64,000 bases of DNA from NCBI GenBank assembly GCA_020852655.1, contig JADZAI010000046.1, positions 37,454 to 101,453 on the forward strand, in the 5' to 3' direction. Positions 36,013 to 45,373 of the stretch are shown here, one piece after another (within the stretch, counting starts at the first letter, position 1; every line of letters starts with the position of its first letter). The notes beneath the pieces are model-generated. The model made no database searches and had not been told where the DNA came from. It was given only the letters and a program-made list of their open reading frames with translations. Position numbers and translations under genes: made by a program. Origin of the DNA: Alphaproteobacteria bacterium. Its GTDB lineage: Bacteria > Pseudomonadota > Alphaproteobacteria > Micropepsales > Micropepsaceae.

Positions 36013-37075
36013 TGCTCTCGCTCTTGAGCTGGCCGCAGGCCGCCATGATGTCGCGGCCGCGCGGCGTGCGCACCGGCGAGGCATAGCCGGCCGCATTCAC
36101 GACATCGGCGAATTTCTCGATCTGCGCCCAGTCCGAGCACTCATAGGGCGCACCCGGCCAGGCGTTGAACGGAATGAGGTTGATCTTGGCCGGAATGCCG
36201 GCCAGGCGCTTCACCAGCAGCTTCGCATCGGCGATCGAATCGTTGACGCCTTTCAGCATCACATATTCGAAAGTGATGCGCCGCGCGTTCGAGACGCCGG
36301 GATAGGCGCGGCAGGCGGCGAGCAGCTCGTCGATCTTGTACTTCCTGTTCAGCGGCACGAGTTCGTCGCGGAGTTCGTCGCGCACCGCGTGGAGCGAGAC
36401 GGCCAGCATGCAGCCGATTTCTTCGCCGGTCTTCTGGATCATCGGCACGACGCCGGCGGTCGAGAGGGTGATGCGTCGCTTCGACAGCGTCAGCCCCTCG
36501 CCGTCCGACATCACCGCGATGGCGTCGCGGACATTGTCGAAATTGTAGAGCGGCTCGCCCATGCCCATCATCACCACATTGGTGACCTTGCGCAGTTCGG
36601 TGGGCTTGCCGGCGGGATAGTCGGCCAGCGCATCGCGGGCGACGAGGACCTGCGCCACGATTTCCTGGGCGGTGAGGTTCCGCACGAGTTTCTGCGTGCC
36701 GGTGTGGCAGAAGCGGCAGGTCAGCGTGCAGCCGACCTGGCTGGAGATGCACAGCGTCCCGCGGTCTTCATCCGGAATGAAGACCGTCTCGACCTCGATG
36801 CCGGGCCCGAAGCGCAGCAGCCATTTGCGCGTGCCGTCTTCGGAGATCTGCGCCGTGACGATCTCGGGCCGTTCCAGCGTGAAGCGTTCGGCGAAGGCAG
36901 TGCGCAGCGTCTTCGAGATGTTGGTCATCTCGTCGAACGATGTCGCGCCGCGCTGGTAGATCCAGTGCCAGACTTGGCCGCTGCGCATGCGCGCCGCCTT
37001 CGGCTCGACGCCGGCGGCCGTCAGTTCGTCGGCAAGCTGGGTACGCGTCAGCCCAATGAGGCTTGTCAGGGACAT
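35960..37075 (-). CDS. rlmN: 23S rRNA (adenine2503-C2)-methyltransferase / tRNA m2A37 methyltransferase
   Basis: 371 aa. A radical SAM enzyme with the cluster motif CTLTCRFC (C116, C120, C123) and the C-terminal catalytic Cys in DIMAACGQL (about 348). [18 protein letters not shown] and [14 protein letters not shown] are typical of RlmN. It methylates A2503 of 23S rRNA in the peptidyl-transferase tunnel. The start overlaps the end of the ialB-like gene by 10 nt, so the two form an operon. Confidence 0.95.
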   Translation of the reverse strand: MSLTSLIGLTRTQLADELTAAGVEPKAARMRSGQVWHWIYQRGATSFDEMTNISKTLRTAFAERFTLERPEIVTAQISEDGTRKWLLRFGPGIEVETVFIPDEDRGTLCISSQVGCTLTCRFCHTGTQKLVRNLTAQEIVAQVLVARDALADYPAGKPTELRKVTNVVMMGMGEPLYNFDNVRDAIAVMSDGEGLTLSKRRITLSTAGVVPMIQKTGEEIGCMLAVSLHAVRDELRDELVPLNRKYKIDELLAACRAYPGVSNARRITFEYVMLKGVNDSIADAKLLVKRLAGIPAKINLIPFNAWPGAPYECSDWAQIEKFADVVNAAGYASPVRTPRGRDIMAACGQLKSESIKQRASAKLAELQRMPA

Positions 37076-37581
37076 TCCTGGTTGATCCGGTCGAGCGCGC
37101 CCGAAATGCCGGACAGCGAATAGCTATCTGTGGTGTTGGTGCCCCGGCGGCTAGTCCCCTTCACCGTCATTTTCGAGCCGCCGCGCATCGCGGCGATCAG
37201 CTTCTGCTCGGTCGCGCTGTCCGGCAGCCAGGCGCCGCCGTCGGTGTTCTGATTCACGGTGGCAAAGGCGAAGTCCGAGCCGCCGACGGACACCGTCGCC
37301 TTGGTTCCGTCCTTGAAGGGATAGCCGGCGACGACCGAGGGCTCGCCCTTCACCTGGCGCGCCGGGAAGTTCGAGATGATGAAGAAGATCGGGTCGCGCT
37401 TGACGTTCTTGGGCAGCGATTCCTTCGGCGTCGAGAGCGCGTAGCAGACCGTTGTTCCGCCGTCCGCTGACTTGAACGCCTTCCAATCCCCGAATTCGCC
37501 GAGCAGTTCAGGCTTCGCCGCAGCGGTGCCGACCAGGGCGAGGCTGACGCTGAACGCAATGACGCAGGCGGTCGAACGCAT
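37066..37581 (-). CDS. Invasion-associated locus B (IalB) family protein
   Basis: 171 aa from the ATG at 37581 (AAGGA upstream). The N-terminal signal peptide is clear ([18 protein letters not shown]). The mature part starts [10 protein letters not shown] and has the family pattern of CYALSTPKE and a C-terminal Cys (NQECP). Despite the name, these alphaproteobacterial periplasmic proteins are common in free-living species and their job is unclear. It is upstream of and overlaps rlmN. Confidence 0.83.
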   Translation of the reverse strand: MRSTACVIAFSVSLALVGTAAAKPELLGEFGDWKAFKSADGGTTVCYALSTPKESLPKNVKRDPIFFIISNFPARQVKGEPSVVAGYPFKDGTKATVSVGGSDFAFATVNQNTDGGAWLPDSATEQKLIAAMRGGSKMTVKGTSRRGTNTTDSYSLSGISGALDRINQECP

Positions 37582-37730
37582 GGGCGGTCCTTTTTTCGCA
37601 CGGGCCCCTCGCCGGGCCGGATTCGGCTGCCACAATTGGCCTAAGGCGAGGGGGCTGACAAGTCGCACGCCGCCAAGGCGTTTTTGGGGCAGGCGGGATG
37701 CACCCGGCGCGCCGCGGCGTATAAGGCGCC

Positions 37731-38747
37731 ATGTCGAATCCGGTTCTCGTCGAACTTACCCGCGGCCCGCTGGTGGAAAGCATCCATCGCGGCGCGGTCG
37801 TCATCGCCGACGCCAGGGGCTCCATCCGCTTCGCGCTGGGCGATGGGGCAAAGCCGGTCTATCCCCGGTCCGCCTTCAAGATGATGCAGGCGCTCCCGTT
37901 GATCGAGAGCGGCGCCGCTGACGCCTTCAAGTTGAGCCCCCGGGAATTGTCGATGGCCTGCGCCTCGCACTCCGCCGAGCCGTTCCACATCCGGACCGTC
38001 GCCAAATGGCTGGGCCGGATCGGCTGCGAGGAATGCCAGCTCGCCTGCGGGCCGCATCTGCCGATGAGCGAGCCGGCCGCCCATGCCATGCTGCGCGCCC
38101 GGAAAGCGCCGACCAGGCTGCACAATAACTGCTCGGGCAAGCATACGGGCTTCCTGACCCTCGCCCGCCACCTCAAGGCGCCGGTCGAGGATTATGTCGC
38201 CGTCGGCCATCCGGTGCAGAAGGCGGTGCGGCAGGCGATCGGCGAGATGTGCGACACGGCGCCGGAGGACATGCCCGTCGGGATCGACGGCTGTGCGGCA
38301 CCGAATTTCGGGATCGTGCTGACCAGGCTGGCGACCGGCTTCGCCCGGCTGGCAGACCCGTCGGGCCTCGGGAAGACGCGGGCCAAGGCGGTGAAGCGGC
38401 TGATGGCGGCGGTGACGCGCCACCCGCTCTACGAGTCCGGCACCGGCCGCGCCGACGCCATTTTCATCGCCGCGGCGTCGGGCGGGACAATGACCAAGAT
38501 CGGGGCGGAAGCGGTCTACGGCGCCGCGATCCCCTCTCTGGGGCTCGGCGTCGCGCTGAAGGTGGACGACGGCAACGCACGCGGCGCCGAGACGGCCATG
38601 GCCGCCATCCTGACCCGGCTGGGCGTGCTGGATGCGAAGGCGCCGGCCGCCACCCAGTTCACCGCCGCGCCGATCCTCAACTGGCGCGGCGAGGTATGCG
38701 GCGAGCGCCACCCGGCAGCAGCGCTCAACGCACTGGCGCTGGCCTAG
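37731..38747 (+). CDS. Class 3 (Rhizobium etli type) L-asparaginase
   Basis: 338 aa, family PF06089. It has the conserved start VELTRGPLVESIHRGAVVI, the nucleophile region RSAFKMMQALP (the SxxK serine-lysine pair), and NNCSGKHTGFL. It deamidates asparagine to aspartate and ammonia. There is no signal peptide, so it is cytoplasmic. It converges with the small secreted-protein gene by a 4-bp overlap. Confidence 0.9.
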   Translation: MSNPVLVELTRGPLVESIHRGAVVIADARGSIRFALGDGAKPVYPRSAFKMMQALPLIESGAADAFKLSPRELSMACASHSAEPFHIRTVAKWLGRIGCEECQLACGPHLPMSEPAAHAMLRARKAPTRLHNNCSGKHTGFLTLARHLKAPVEDYVAVGHPVQKAVRQAIGEMCDTAPEDMPVGIDGCAAPNFGIVLTRLATGFARLADPSGLGKTRAKAVKRLMAAVTRHPLYESGTGRADAIFIAAASGGTMTKIGAEAVYGAAIPSLGLGVALKVDDGNARGAETAMAAILTRLGVLDAKAPAATQFTAAPILNWRGEVCGERHPAAALNALALA

Positions 38748-39112
38748 TTCGAGGCCGGCGCCGCGGCCTTCTGCTCCTTCGGCAGATAGGTGACCGCCTT
38801 GATCATGCAGCTCGTGCGGATATTGCCGGTGTCGCGAAACCGGATCGAATCGCCGGGCGTGACGCAGGTCGTGTGGCTGTCGACGCCGACTTCCTCCGCG
38901 AACTGGATGTTGGTGCAGCTATTGGCGAAGTCGGCCCGCCATTTGTCGAGGCCGGACGTCAGCACGATGCTGTCGCGGTTGGCTTTGGTGTAGCCATCCA
39001 CCCGGTTCGAGAACAGGCAGGTCTTTTCGGGCTGGGTAGCCGTCTCGCCGGCCAAGGCGGCCGGTGCAAAGACCAGCAAGGCGGCCAGCAGCGGCCCCGT
39101 GAACTTTCTCAT
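38744..39112 (-). CDS. Secreted small protein, DUF6491-like
   Basis: 122 aa from the ATG at 39112, preceded by GGAG at good spacing; an ATG 4 codons earlier is possible. A signal peptide (LLAALLVFAPAALA) is followed by a small domain with four cysteines (CLFSNRVDGY, SCTNIQF, TTCVTPGD, SCMIKAV), which could form two disulfides in the periplasm. The pattern resembles the DUF6491 family of alphaproteobacteria. Function unknown. Confidence 0.7.
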   Translation of the reverse strand: MRKFTGPLLAALLVFAPAALAGETATQPEKTCLFSNRVDGYTKANRDSIVLTSGLDKWRADFANSCTNIQFAEEVGVDSHTTCVTPGDSIRFRDTGNIRTSCMIKAVTYLPKEQKAAAPASN

Positions 39113-39263
39113 GTGGTTCTCCATCGTTCCGCCCCGCGGACGTCACTTTAACGCCGCCAGGCTGAACCTCCGGCGACCGCAGTCTCACGTTCGCGCGATC
39201 TTGCCCCGGACAGGCGGCAAAGCCTAACTTCCGCGCGCCAAGCCATACCAGGAGGAGACGCCG

Positions 39264-40262
39264 ATGCGCGCGGTGCTGTGCAAGGAATATGGACCGCCCG
39301 ACAGCCTTGTGGTCGAGGACGTCCCCTCGCCCAAGCCGAAGAAGGGCCAGTATGTGATCAGCGTGAAGGCGGCCGGGGTGAATTTCCCCGACGTGCTGAT
39401 CATCCAGAACAAATATCAGTTCAAGCCGCCCCTGCCCTTCTCGCCGGGCGGTGAGGTCGCCGGCGTCGTGAAGGAAGTCGGCGAAGGCGTGACCAATGTG
39501 AAGGTCGGCGACCGTGTGCTCGGCTCGACCGGCCATGGCGGTTTCGCCGAAGAGGTCGTCGCCGACGCCGCCCGCGCTATCCATATTCCCGACGGCATGG
39601 ATTTCGCGACCGCCTCGGCCTTCGTGATGACCTACGGCACCTCGCATCACGCGCTGAAGGACCGCGCCAAGCTGATGGTCGGCGAGACGCTGCTGGTGAT
39701 GGGCGCCGCCGGCGGCGTCGGCCTTGCCGCCGTCGAACTCGGCCGCGCCATGGGCGCCCGCGTCATCGCCGCCGCCTCAACGCAGGAAAAGGTCGATATC
39801 TGCCTGAAGCACGGCGCCGAGAAGGGCATCGTCTACCCGGCGGGGCCGCTGACCCGCGACGACCAGAAGAAGCTGGCCGAACAGTTCAAGCAGGTGCTGG
39901 GCGAGCGCGGCGCGGACGTCATCTACGACCCGATCGGCGACGCCTATGCCGAGCCGGCGCTCCGCTCGATCGCCTGGGACGGCCGCTATCTCGTGGTCGG
40001 CTTCGCGGCGGGCGAGATCCCGAAGATTCCGCTGAACCTCGCGCTGCTGAAGAATTGCGAGATCGTCGGCGTGTTCTGGGGCGCCTGGGTCGCCCGCAAC
40101 CCCGAGCTCAACCGCCGCAACCTCGAAGACCTGATGTGGCTCTTCAACAGCGGCAAGGTGAAGCCGCTGGTCTCGGCCACCTACAAGCTCGAGGAAGCCG
40201 CCAAGGCGCTCAACGCCATGGCCAATCGCGAAGTGAAGGGCAAGGTCGTCCTCGTTCCCTGA
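39264..40262 (+). CDS. NADPH:quinone oxidoreductase family (zinc-free MDR) protein
   Basis: 332 aa. A medium-chain dehydrogenase/reductase: N-terminal GroES-like domain (AAGVNFPDVLIIQNKY, PFSPGGEVAGVV) and a Rossmann domain with GAAGGVGLAAVELGRAMGA. Structural-zinc cysteines are absent, as in quinone or enoyl reductases of this group. The likely reaction is NADPH-dependent reduction of quinones or conjugated carbonyls. It is followed directly by a strong intrinsic terminator. Confidence 0.87.
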   Translation: MRAVLCKEYGPPDSLVVEDVPSPKPKKGQYVISVKAAGVNFPDVLIIQNKYQFKPPLPFSPGGEVAGVVKEVGEGVTNVKVGDRVLGSTGHGGFAEEVVADAARAIHIPDGMDFATASAFVMTYGTSHHALKDRAKLMVGETLLVMGAAGGVGLAAVELGRAMGARVIAAASTQEKVDICLKHGAEKGIVYPAGPLTRDDQKKLAEQFKQVLGERGADVIYDPIGDAYAEPALRSIAWDGRYLVVGFAAGEIPKIPLNLALLKNCEIVGVFWGAWVARNPELNRRNLEDLMWLFNSGKVKPLVSATYKLEEAAKALNAMANREVKGKVVLVP

Positions 40263-40283
40263 CGCAAGGGCAACCACAAAAGG

Positions 40284-40314
40284 AAAGGCCCGGGGCGAAC
40301 CCCGGGCCTTTTTT
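40284..40314 (+). terminator. Strong rho-independent terminator after the quinone reductase gene
   Basis: AAAGGCCCGGGG and CCCCGGGCCTTT form a perfect 12-bp stem with a CGAA tetraloop, running into TTTTTT. It lies 22 nt after the stop codon. It is the clearest intrinsic terminator in the window. Confidence 0.93.
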
Positions 40315-40332
40315 CATGCCTGCGTCGTCGGC

Positions 40333-40431
40333 TCAGTGCTTCCGCTTGAAGAGGAAGGAGAAGAACGGGCGGCGAGCGGACGAGGGCTTCTCATCCCGCG
40401 CCGCGAGCAGGTAGCCATATGCACGAAACAT
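40333..40431 (-). CDS. Possible 32-aa basic small protein
   Basis: Within the 366-bp gap between the quinone reductase and the LysR gene, the minus strand encodes a 32-residue peptide starting MFRAYGYLLAARDEK and ending FFSFLFKRKH, with AGGA 4 nt before its ATG. It faces the terminator from the other side. No homologue is recognised; it may be a chance frame. The rest of this gap holds the terminator and the LysR promoter region; I see nothing else in it. Confidence 0.3.
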   Translation of the reverse strand: MFRAYGYLLAARDEKPSSARRPFFSFLFKRKH

Positions 40432-40628
40432 GACGTCCTCACGGGTTGGGGGTTGATCTTGGGCCGCGAGCCCGTGCCCGCGACGCCGCTGATATACGTG
40501 CGCGGAGGCCCCGCCACAAAGGATCAGTTCTCATTCCCGGCATGAGAAATTTTGATGAATTAGATACCGGCTCGGGCCTAATTGTGCCAAACTAGGTCGC
40601 AAATCATGAGAAACGCGGGCGTTTTACG

Positions 40629-41531
40629 ATGTCGCGCAAGCTGCCGCCCCTGAATGCCGTGCGCGCCTTCGAAGCCGCCGCGCGCCTGAAATCGGTCTCC
40701 AAGGCTGCGGACGAACTGAATGTCACCCAGGGCGCCGTCTCGCATCAGGTGAAGGCGCTGGAGGACTGGGCGCAGATCGACCTCCTCAAGCGCGACGGCC
40801 GCGGCATCGCCCTCACCGAACCCGGCGAGCGCTACGCCGCCGCCCTGCGTCCGGCGCTCGACCAGATCGACCTCGCGACGCGCCGCCTGCTCGCCTCCGA
40901 CCCGCGCAAGGGCTGGCTGACGGTCTCGACCATGCCGTCCTTCGCCGCGAAATTCCTGGTGCCGCGCCTGCCCGCCTTCCGCGCCGGCCATCCCGAGATC
41001 GACGTCTGGCTGTCGACCTGGTGGAATCTGTCCGACGATCCCGACCTCAGCGCCTTCACCGACTCCGACGTCGACCTGGCGATCCTCTACGGCCACGGCG
41101 GCTGGAACAACGTCACGGCAACGCCGATCCTGGACGAGGAGCTCTTTCCGGTCTGCTCGCCCGCCTATCTGGCGCAGCATCCGCTGCCCGCGCCGGCGGC
41201 GCTGGCCCAGGCGACGCTGCTGCATGACGAGATGCGGCAGGACTGGCGGCTGTGGCTGCGCGCGGCCGGCGTCGAAGGCGTCGATCCCGACCGCGGCCCC
41301 GGCTTCGACGATTCCGCGCTGCTGATCCAGGCCGCCATCGCCGGCATGGGCGTCGCGCTCGGCCGCTCGGCGCTGGTGAAGGCCGACCTCGACGCCGGCC
41401 TCCTCGTCGCGCCCTTCGCCCTGAAACTCCCCGCCGAGATGTCCTATTATCTCGTCAGCCGCCCGGGCACCGAGAACCTGCCCAAGATCAAGGCCTTCCG
41501 CGACTGGCTTATCGAGGCTGCGCGGAGCTGA
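40629..41531 (+). CDS. LysR-family transcriptional regulator (GcvA-like)
   Basis: 300 aa. The N-terminus LPPLNAVRAFEAAARLKSVS and the helix-turn-helix AADELNVTQGAVSHQVKALE are of the GcvA/AmpR subtype. A full periplasmic-binding-fold effector domain follows. Its stop is adjacent to the stop of the convergent transporter gene, so it may regulate that gene or act elsewhere. Confidence 0.88.
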   Translation: MSRKLPPLNAVRAFEAAARLKSVSKAADELNVTQGAVSHQVKALEDWAQIDLLKRDGRGIALTEPGERYAAALRPALDQIDLATRRLLASDPRKGWLTVSTMPSFAAKFLVPRLPAFRAGHPEIDVWLSTWWNLSDDPDLSAFTDSDVDLAILYGHGGWNNVTATPILDEELFPVCSPAYLAQHPLPAPAALAQATLLHDEMRQDWRLWLRAAGVEGVDPDRGPGFDDSALLIQAAIAGMGVALGRSALVKADLDAGLLVAPFALKLPAEMSYYLVSRPGTENLPKIKAFRDWLIEAARS

Positions 41532-42428
41532 CTACCGCGCTGCCGCCAGGACCCACGGCTTGAGCCGCGGCCAGAGCAAATTCAGGGCGAGGCCCGTGAG
41601 GACGAGGAGCGCCGCTTCGATCTTCCAGGCGGGGAGCGACTCATCGAGCCACCACGCCGAGGCGGTCATGCCGAAGACCGGCACGAGGAGCGCCATGGGG
41701 GCAACGCTGGCGCTGGCATAGCGCGCCAGGAGGAAGCCCCAGGCGCCGTAGCCGAACATGGTATTCCCCACCGACTGCCACAGCACCGACCCCCAGGTCG
41801 CGACATCGGCACGTTCAAGGCCGGTCACGATGGCAGGCCAGCCTTCGAGGAGAAGGGAAGCGGCGGCCAGCGGGGGTATGCAGAAGAGGCTCGCCCACAC
41901 CACATAGGCCAGCATGTTCACCGGGCCGCTGCGGCGCTGCACGATGTTCCCCGCGGCCCAGCAGAAGGCCGCGATCAGCACCAGGGCGAGACCGAACACG
42001 GTCGTGGCGCCGTCGGCATGGACGCCGATGATCGCAAAGCCCGCCGTCGCCACCGCAAGCGCGACCAGTTGGAACGGCCGGATGCGCTCGCCGCCCAGCA
42101 GCAAGGCGAGGCCGATCGTGAAGAAGACCTGTGCCTGGATGACGAGCGAGGCGAGCCCGGGCGAGATGTCGGCCTTCATCGCGATGAAGAGAAGGCCGAA
42201 CTGTCCCGCGCCGATGAGCAGGCCGTATGCCGCCAATTGCCGCAAAGGTACGGGCGGCCGCGGCAGGAGGAACACGAGCGGAAAGGCGGCGAAGGTGAAG
42301 CGGAGCGTCGCGAGGAGGAGCGGCGGCAGATGCTCCAGCGCGATCTTGATGACGACGAAATTCGTCCCCCACACCGCGACGACCGCGAGAGCAAGCAGCA
42401 CATGGCGAAGCGGCAGTGTCGTGGGCAT
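41532..42428 (-). CDS. EamA-family (DMT superfamily) transporter
   Basis: 298 aa with about ten hydrophobic helices in two EamA repeats (LLALAVVAVWGTNFVVIKIA; VLIAAFCWAAGNIVQRRS). It is an inner-membrane exporter of the drug/metabolite transporter superfamily, often for amino acids or related metabolites; the substrate is unknown. It is convergent with and adjacent to the LysR gene. Confidence 0.88.
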   Translation of the reverse strand: MPTTLPLRHVLLALAVVAVWGTNFVVIKIALEHLPPLLLATLRFTFAAFPLVFLLPRPPVPLRQLAAYGLLIGAGQFGLLFIAMKADISPGLASLVIQAQVFFTIGLALLLGGERIRPFQLVALAVATAGFAIIGVHADGATTVFGLALVLIAAFCWAAGNIVQRRSGPVNMLAYVVWASLFCIPPLAAASLLLEGWPAIVTGLERADVATWGSVLWQSVGNTMFGYGAWGFLLARYASASVAPMALLVPVFGMTASAWWLDESLPAWKIEAALLVLTGLALNLLWPRLKPWVLAAAR

Positions 42429-42496
42429 GAGGCGATGTAGGGGTCATGGCGCCACGGCGCCAGCGAAAGAGCATCACCTGCTGGCCCGCGAAGCCG

Positions 42497-43864
42497 CTAG
42501 AGCCGGCCTTTCTTGGCCTCTGCCAGCGGATCCAGAGTCTGAGCGATCGTCGAGGATGCAAGGTAGACCGAAGTGGTGCCCCTCTTGATCTTTCTGAGAA
42601 GGCGGCGGCGGGCCAGATCTTCCAAGTCTGCCCGCGCTGTCAGATACGATACCCGATGACGGGCCTGATGTTCTGCGATCATGAACCGGGTACGGGGCCG
42701 GCGGATGGCTTCCTGAAGCAGCGCGCGCTGACGCGTATTGAGACCTTGCCCACGGCGAACGAGAACCTGGTCGAACGCCTGGAATTCCTGTTGCTTTTTC
42801 TCGATGTAGTCGTGGAGCCCGTCGATCGCCTCGCAGATCACGCCCAACTGATGATCGATGAAATAGGTCAGGTCGCCTTCATCGGCCTCGGTCAGCAGAA
42901 AGGCACGGCCATACTTCGTCGGCGCGCGCTTGATGATGCTGGATATCGAGATGTATTCGAGCAGCCAGTATCCGCCTCGCAAAACGGACCAGTAAAAGAG
43001 GGCGCGGGCAGTCCGGCCGTTTCCGTCCGGGAACGGATGATCGTAGGCCAGCATGAAGTGAACGATGATCGCCCGAACAATCGGGTGGATGAAGGCATCG
43101 CCGTCGGACAGGCCATTGGCGAAGTCGCAAAGATCTTGCAGGCGCTCCGGCAATTCGGACGCCGGCGGAGGCGCGTGCAGGATTTCGTTGTCTGTGCTGT
43201 CGACGACATTCACGTTGTCGCCGGGCTGGCGAAACGCCCCTGCCTCACCCGGGCCGTCCATCGCATCCTCCGCAATGACCCGATGGATTTCCATGACCAT
43301 GTCGGGTGACAGCGGCTCGTCCTGCCGTCGCCGGATGAGTTCCATGGCGCGGTGATTGTTGAGCACCATCCGCTCGTCATGAGAGCGAGGCGACCGATTG
43401 TCTTCGATAAGCTGCTTGGCGATGGCGCGTGTCGTAGCGGCGCCCTCCAAGACGGAACTCATGAAGGGTTCTTCGATAAGCGATCGCTGGAGATAAGGCG
43501 TTTGCGTCTCCCGCGTGATCGCACTGTCCTTTACGCCGACCACTCCGCTGGCGCGGCGATCGATATCGGCAAGGGCACGCCGGATCGCTGGCGGCTCGCA
43601 GAACCAGAACGCGCTTCCCTCCTTTGTGCGGAGATGCGTTCTTTGGGCCAGTTTTTGCCGTGCAAATTTCGTTACGGCAAAGGCGGCTTCGGCGACTTCC
43701 TCAGAAGAGGCGCGACGGCGGATGTCGTCCCAGTGAAGATATCGACCTTTCGGATCGACCGGTGCGCCGCCAACGAGCTTGGGAAGCCATGATCCGTTCT
43801 TATGCCTCTCCTGAAACCGCTCCAGGAGTTGGATGAAAGGCGGACTCGTGCGTGGCACTCGCAT
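42497..43864 (-). CDS. Class II Fic-family AMPylase with self-inhibitory motif and C-terminal winged helix
   Basis: 455 aa. The catalytic motif HPFPDGNGRTAR (His276) is complete. An N-terminal inhibitory helix SSVLEG (S136 to G141) matches the (S/T)xxxE(G/N) rule, so the enzyme should be auto-inhibited (class II). The C-terminal part, after IEKKQQEFQAFDQVLVRRGQ, looks like a winged helix (YLTARADLEDLARRRLLRKI). Fic proteins mostly transfer AMP to target hydroxyls; the target here is unknown. The region just upstream is unusually AT-rich, suggesting acquisition. Confidence 0.9.
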   Translation of the reverse strand: MRVPRTSPPFIQLLERFQERHKNGSWLPKLVGGAPVDPKGRYLHWDDIRRRASSEEVAEAAFAVTKFARQKLAQRTHLRTKEGSAFWFCEPPAIRRALADIDRRASGVVGVKDSAITRETQTPYLQRSLIEEPFMSSVLEGAATTRAIAKQLIEDNRSPRSHDERMVLNNHRAMELIRRRQDEPLSPDMVMEIHRVIAEDAMDGPGEAGAFRQPGDNVNVVDSTDNEILHAPPPASELPERLQDLCDFANGLSDGDAFIHPIVRAIIVHFMLAYDHPFPDGNGRTARALFYWSVLRGGYWLLEYISISSIIKRAPTKYGRAFLLTEADEGDLTYFIDHQLGVICEAIDGLHDYIEKKQQEFQAFDQVLVRRGQGLNTRQRALLQEAIRRPRTRFMIAEHQARHRVSYLTARADLEDLARRRLLRKIKRGTTSVYLASSTIAQTLDPLAEAKKGRL

Positions 43865-44044
43865 CTATTTTATATGTTATAAATTAACGACCGTATCAAG
43901 CTGGAATATATAATCAGATTAATGGGTTAGAATTTATAGTGCCTTGCCTCCACAAGGATCGATGCCCTTTCTTATAGTTTATAAACTTCCAACGCGCCTT
44001 ACAAGAAAATATATTGTAAATCAACGGGTTAGATCTTTATCGCA
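43865..44044. promoter_or_regulatory. AT-rich upstream region of the Fic gene with palindrome and repeats
   Basis: About 180 bp of AT-rich sequence in a GC-rich genome. It contains the perfect 12-bp palindrome AGTTTATAAACT (43976-43987), a TTTATATGTTATAAATTAAC stretch next to the Fic start, and a near-direct repeat (GGGTTAGAATTTAT at 43924-43937, GGGTTAGATCTTTAT at 44026-44040). It probably holds the Fic promoter and may bind a silencing or regulatory protein. No gene is seen. Confidence 0.55.
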
Positions 44045-44074
44045 AAGCGGCGCGGGATTGCTCCCGCGCCGCTT
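44045..44074 (-). terminator. Hairpin downstream of the thiolase gene
   Basis: AAGCGGCGCGGGA and TCCCGCGCCGCTT make a perfect 13-bp stem around a 4-nt loop, 26 nt past the thiolase stop. On the minus strand it is followed only by TTTGCG, so it is either a weak intrinsic terminator or a 3'-end stabilising hairpin. Confidence 0.6.
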
Positions 44075-44099
44075 CGAGCTCAGCGATCCGCCCGCGCCC

Positions 44100-45281
44100 T
44101 TAGAGGCGTTCGACGATCGTGACGTTGGCGAGGCCGCCGCCTTCGCACATGGTCTGGAGGCCATAGCGCTTGCCGCGCTTGTGGAGGGCGTTGACCAGCG
44201 TCGACATCAGCTTGGTGCCCGAGCCGCCCAGCGGGTGGCCGAGGGCGATCGCGCCGCCATTGACGTTCAGGCGATCAGGATCGGCGCCGGTGACCTGAAG
44301 CCAGCACATCGGCACCGAGGCGAAGGCTTCGTTCACTTCGAAGAGGTCGATGTCGTCGATCTTCATGCCGGCCTTCTTCAGCGCCTTCACGGTCGCCGGA
44401 GCCGGAGCCTCCAGCATGATGATCGGGTCCTCGCCGATGACCGTCATGTGGTGGACGCGGGCCAGCGGCTTCGCTTTCGCGCCGAGCGCCTTCAGGCCCT
44501 TCTCGTTGACGACCAGCACGCCCGAGGCACCGTCGGTGATCTGCGAGGAGGTGGCGGCGGTGAGGCGGCCGCCATTTTCGTTGATCAGCTTCACGCCCCT
44601 CATCGCTTCGAGCGAGGCGTTGAAGCGGATGCCTTCATCGACCGTGTGCAGGACCTTGTTGCCTTCCGCGTCGGTGATCTCCAGCGGCACGATCTCGCCG
44701 TTGAAGGCGCCGGATTCGGTCGCTTCCCTTGCCTTGCGGTGCGAGTGGTAGCCGAACTCGTCGAGCTGGTCCTTGGTCAGGTCGTATTTCCTGGCGATCA
44801 TTTCGGCGCCGTCGAACTGGCTGAAATTGATGCCGGGATAGCGCTTCTCCATGTTCGGGCTCTTGTAGAAGCCGAACCCGTTCTTGGCGGGCAGCGCCGC
44901 GGCAAGGCCCATCGGCACGCGGGTCATCGACTCGACGCCCGCGGCGATCACCGCGTCCATCGCACCCGACATGACGGCCTGCGCGGCGAAGTGCAGCGCC
45001 TGCTGCGACGAGCCGCACTGGCGGTCGACGCTGGTCGCCGGCACGCTCTCCGGCAGCTTCGAGGCGAGAACCGCATTGCGCGCGACATTCACCGACTGTT
45101 CGCCGGCCTGGCCGACGCAGCCCAGAATGACGTCCTCGACCAGCGCCGGGTCGATGCCGCTCGTGTCGACCAGATTGTTCAGCACGGCAGCCGCCATGTC
45201 GACGGGGTGCCAGTCCTTGAGGCGCCCGCCCTTGCGGCCGCCGGCGGTGCGCGCGATTGCTACGATATAGGCTTCACCCAT
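44100..45281 (-). CDS. Acetyl-CoA C-acyltransferase (thiolase)
   Basis: 393 aa, usual thiolase length. The acyl-accepting Cys89 lies in DRQCGSSQQALHFAAQ; GGAIALGHPLGGSG gives the catalytic His, and CEGGGLANVTIV the C-terminal base Cys. It is probably degradative or biosynthetic thiolase acting on short acyl-CoAs. A LiuR-like box lies 65-80 nt upstream, suggesting induction with branched-chain amino acid or fatty acid breakdown. Confidence 0.92.
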   Translation of the reverse strand: MGEAYIVAIARTAGGRKGGRLKDWHPVDMAAAVLNNLVDTSGIDPALVEDVILGCVGQAGEQSVNVARNAVLASKLPESVPATSVDRQCGSSQQALHFAAQAVMSGAMDAVIAAGVESMTRVPMGLAAALPAKNGFGFYKSPNMEKRYPGINFSQFDGAEMIARKYDLTKDQLDEFGYHSHRKAREATESGAFNGEIVPLEITDAEGNKVLHTVDEGIRFNASLEAMRGVKLINENGGRLTAATSSQITDGASGVLVVNEKGLKALGAKAKPLARVHHMTVIGEDPIIMLEAPAPATVKALKKAGMKIDDIDLFEVNEAFASVPMCWLQVTGADPDRLNVNGGAIALGHPLGGSGTKLMSTLVNALHKRGKRYGLQTMCEGGGLANVTIVERL

Positions 45282-45345
45282 GTGGGTCTCCCGACGGATT
45301 TTGGTGTTGTACCCGGCTATTTAGACGAGTTTTCCAGCCCGTCAA

Positions 45346-45361
45346 ATTACGTTAACGTCAA
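45346..45361 (-). promoter_or_regulatory. LiuR-like operator upstream of the thiolase gene
   Basis: On the minus strand the sequence TTGACGTTAACGTAA contains the perfect palindrome ACGTTAACGT (45349-45358). It resembles the box described for LiuR, a MerR-family regulator of leucine/isovalerate and acyl-CoA degradation in proteobacteria. The distance to the thiolase start is right for promoter control. The match is by memory of the consensus. Confidence 0.5.
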
Positions 45362-45373
45362 GGGAACTAAAAT

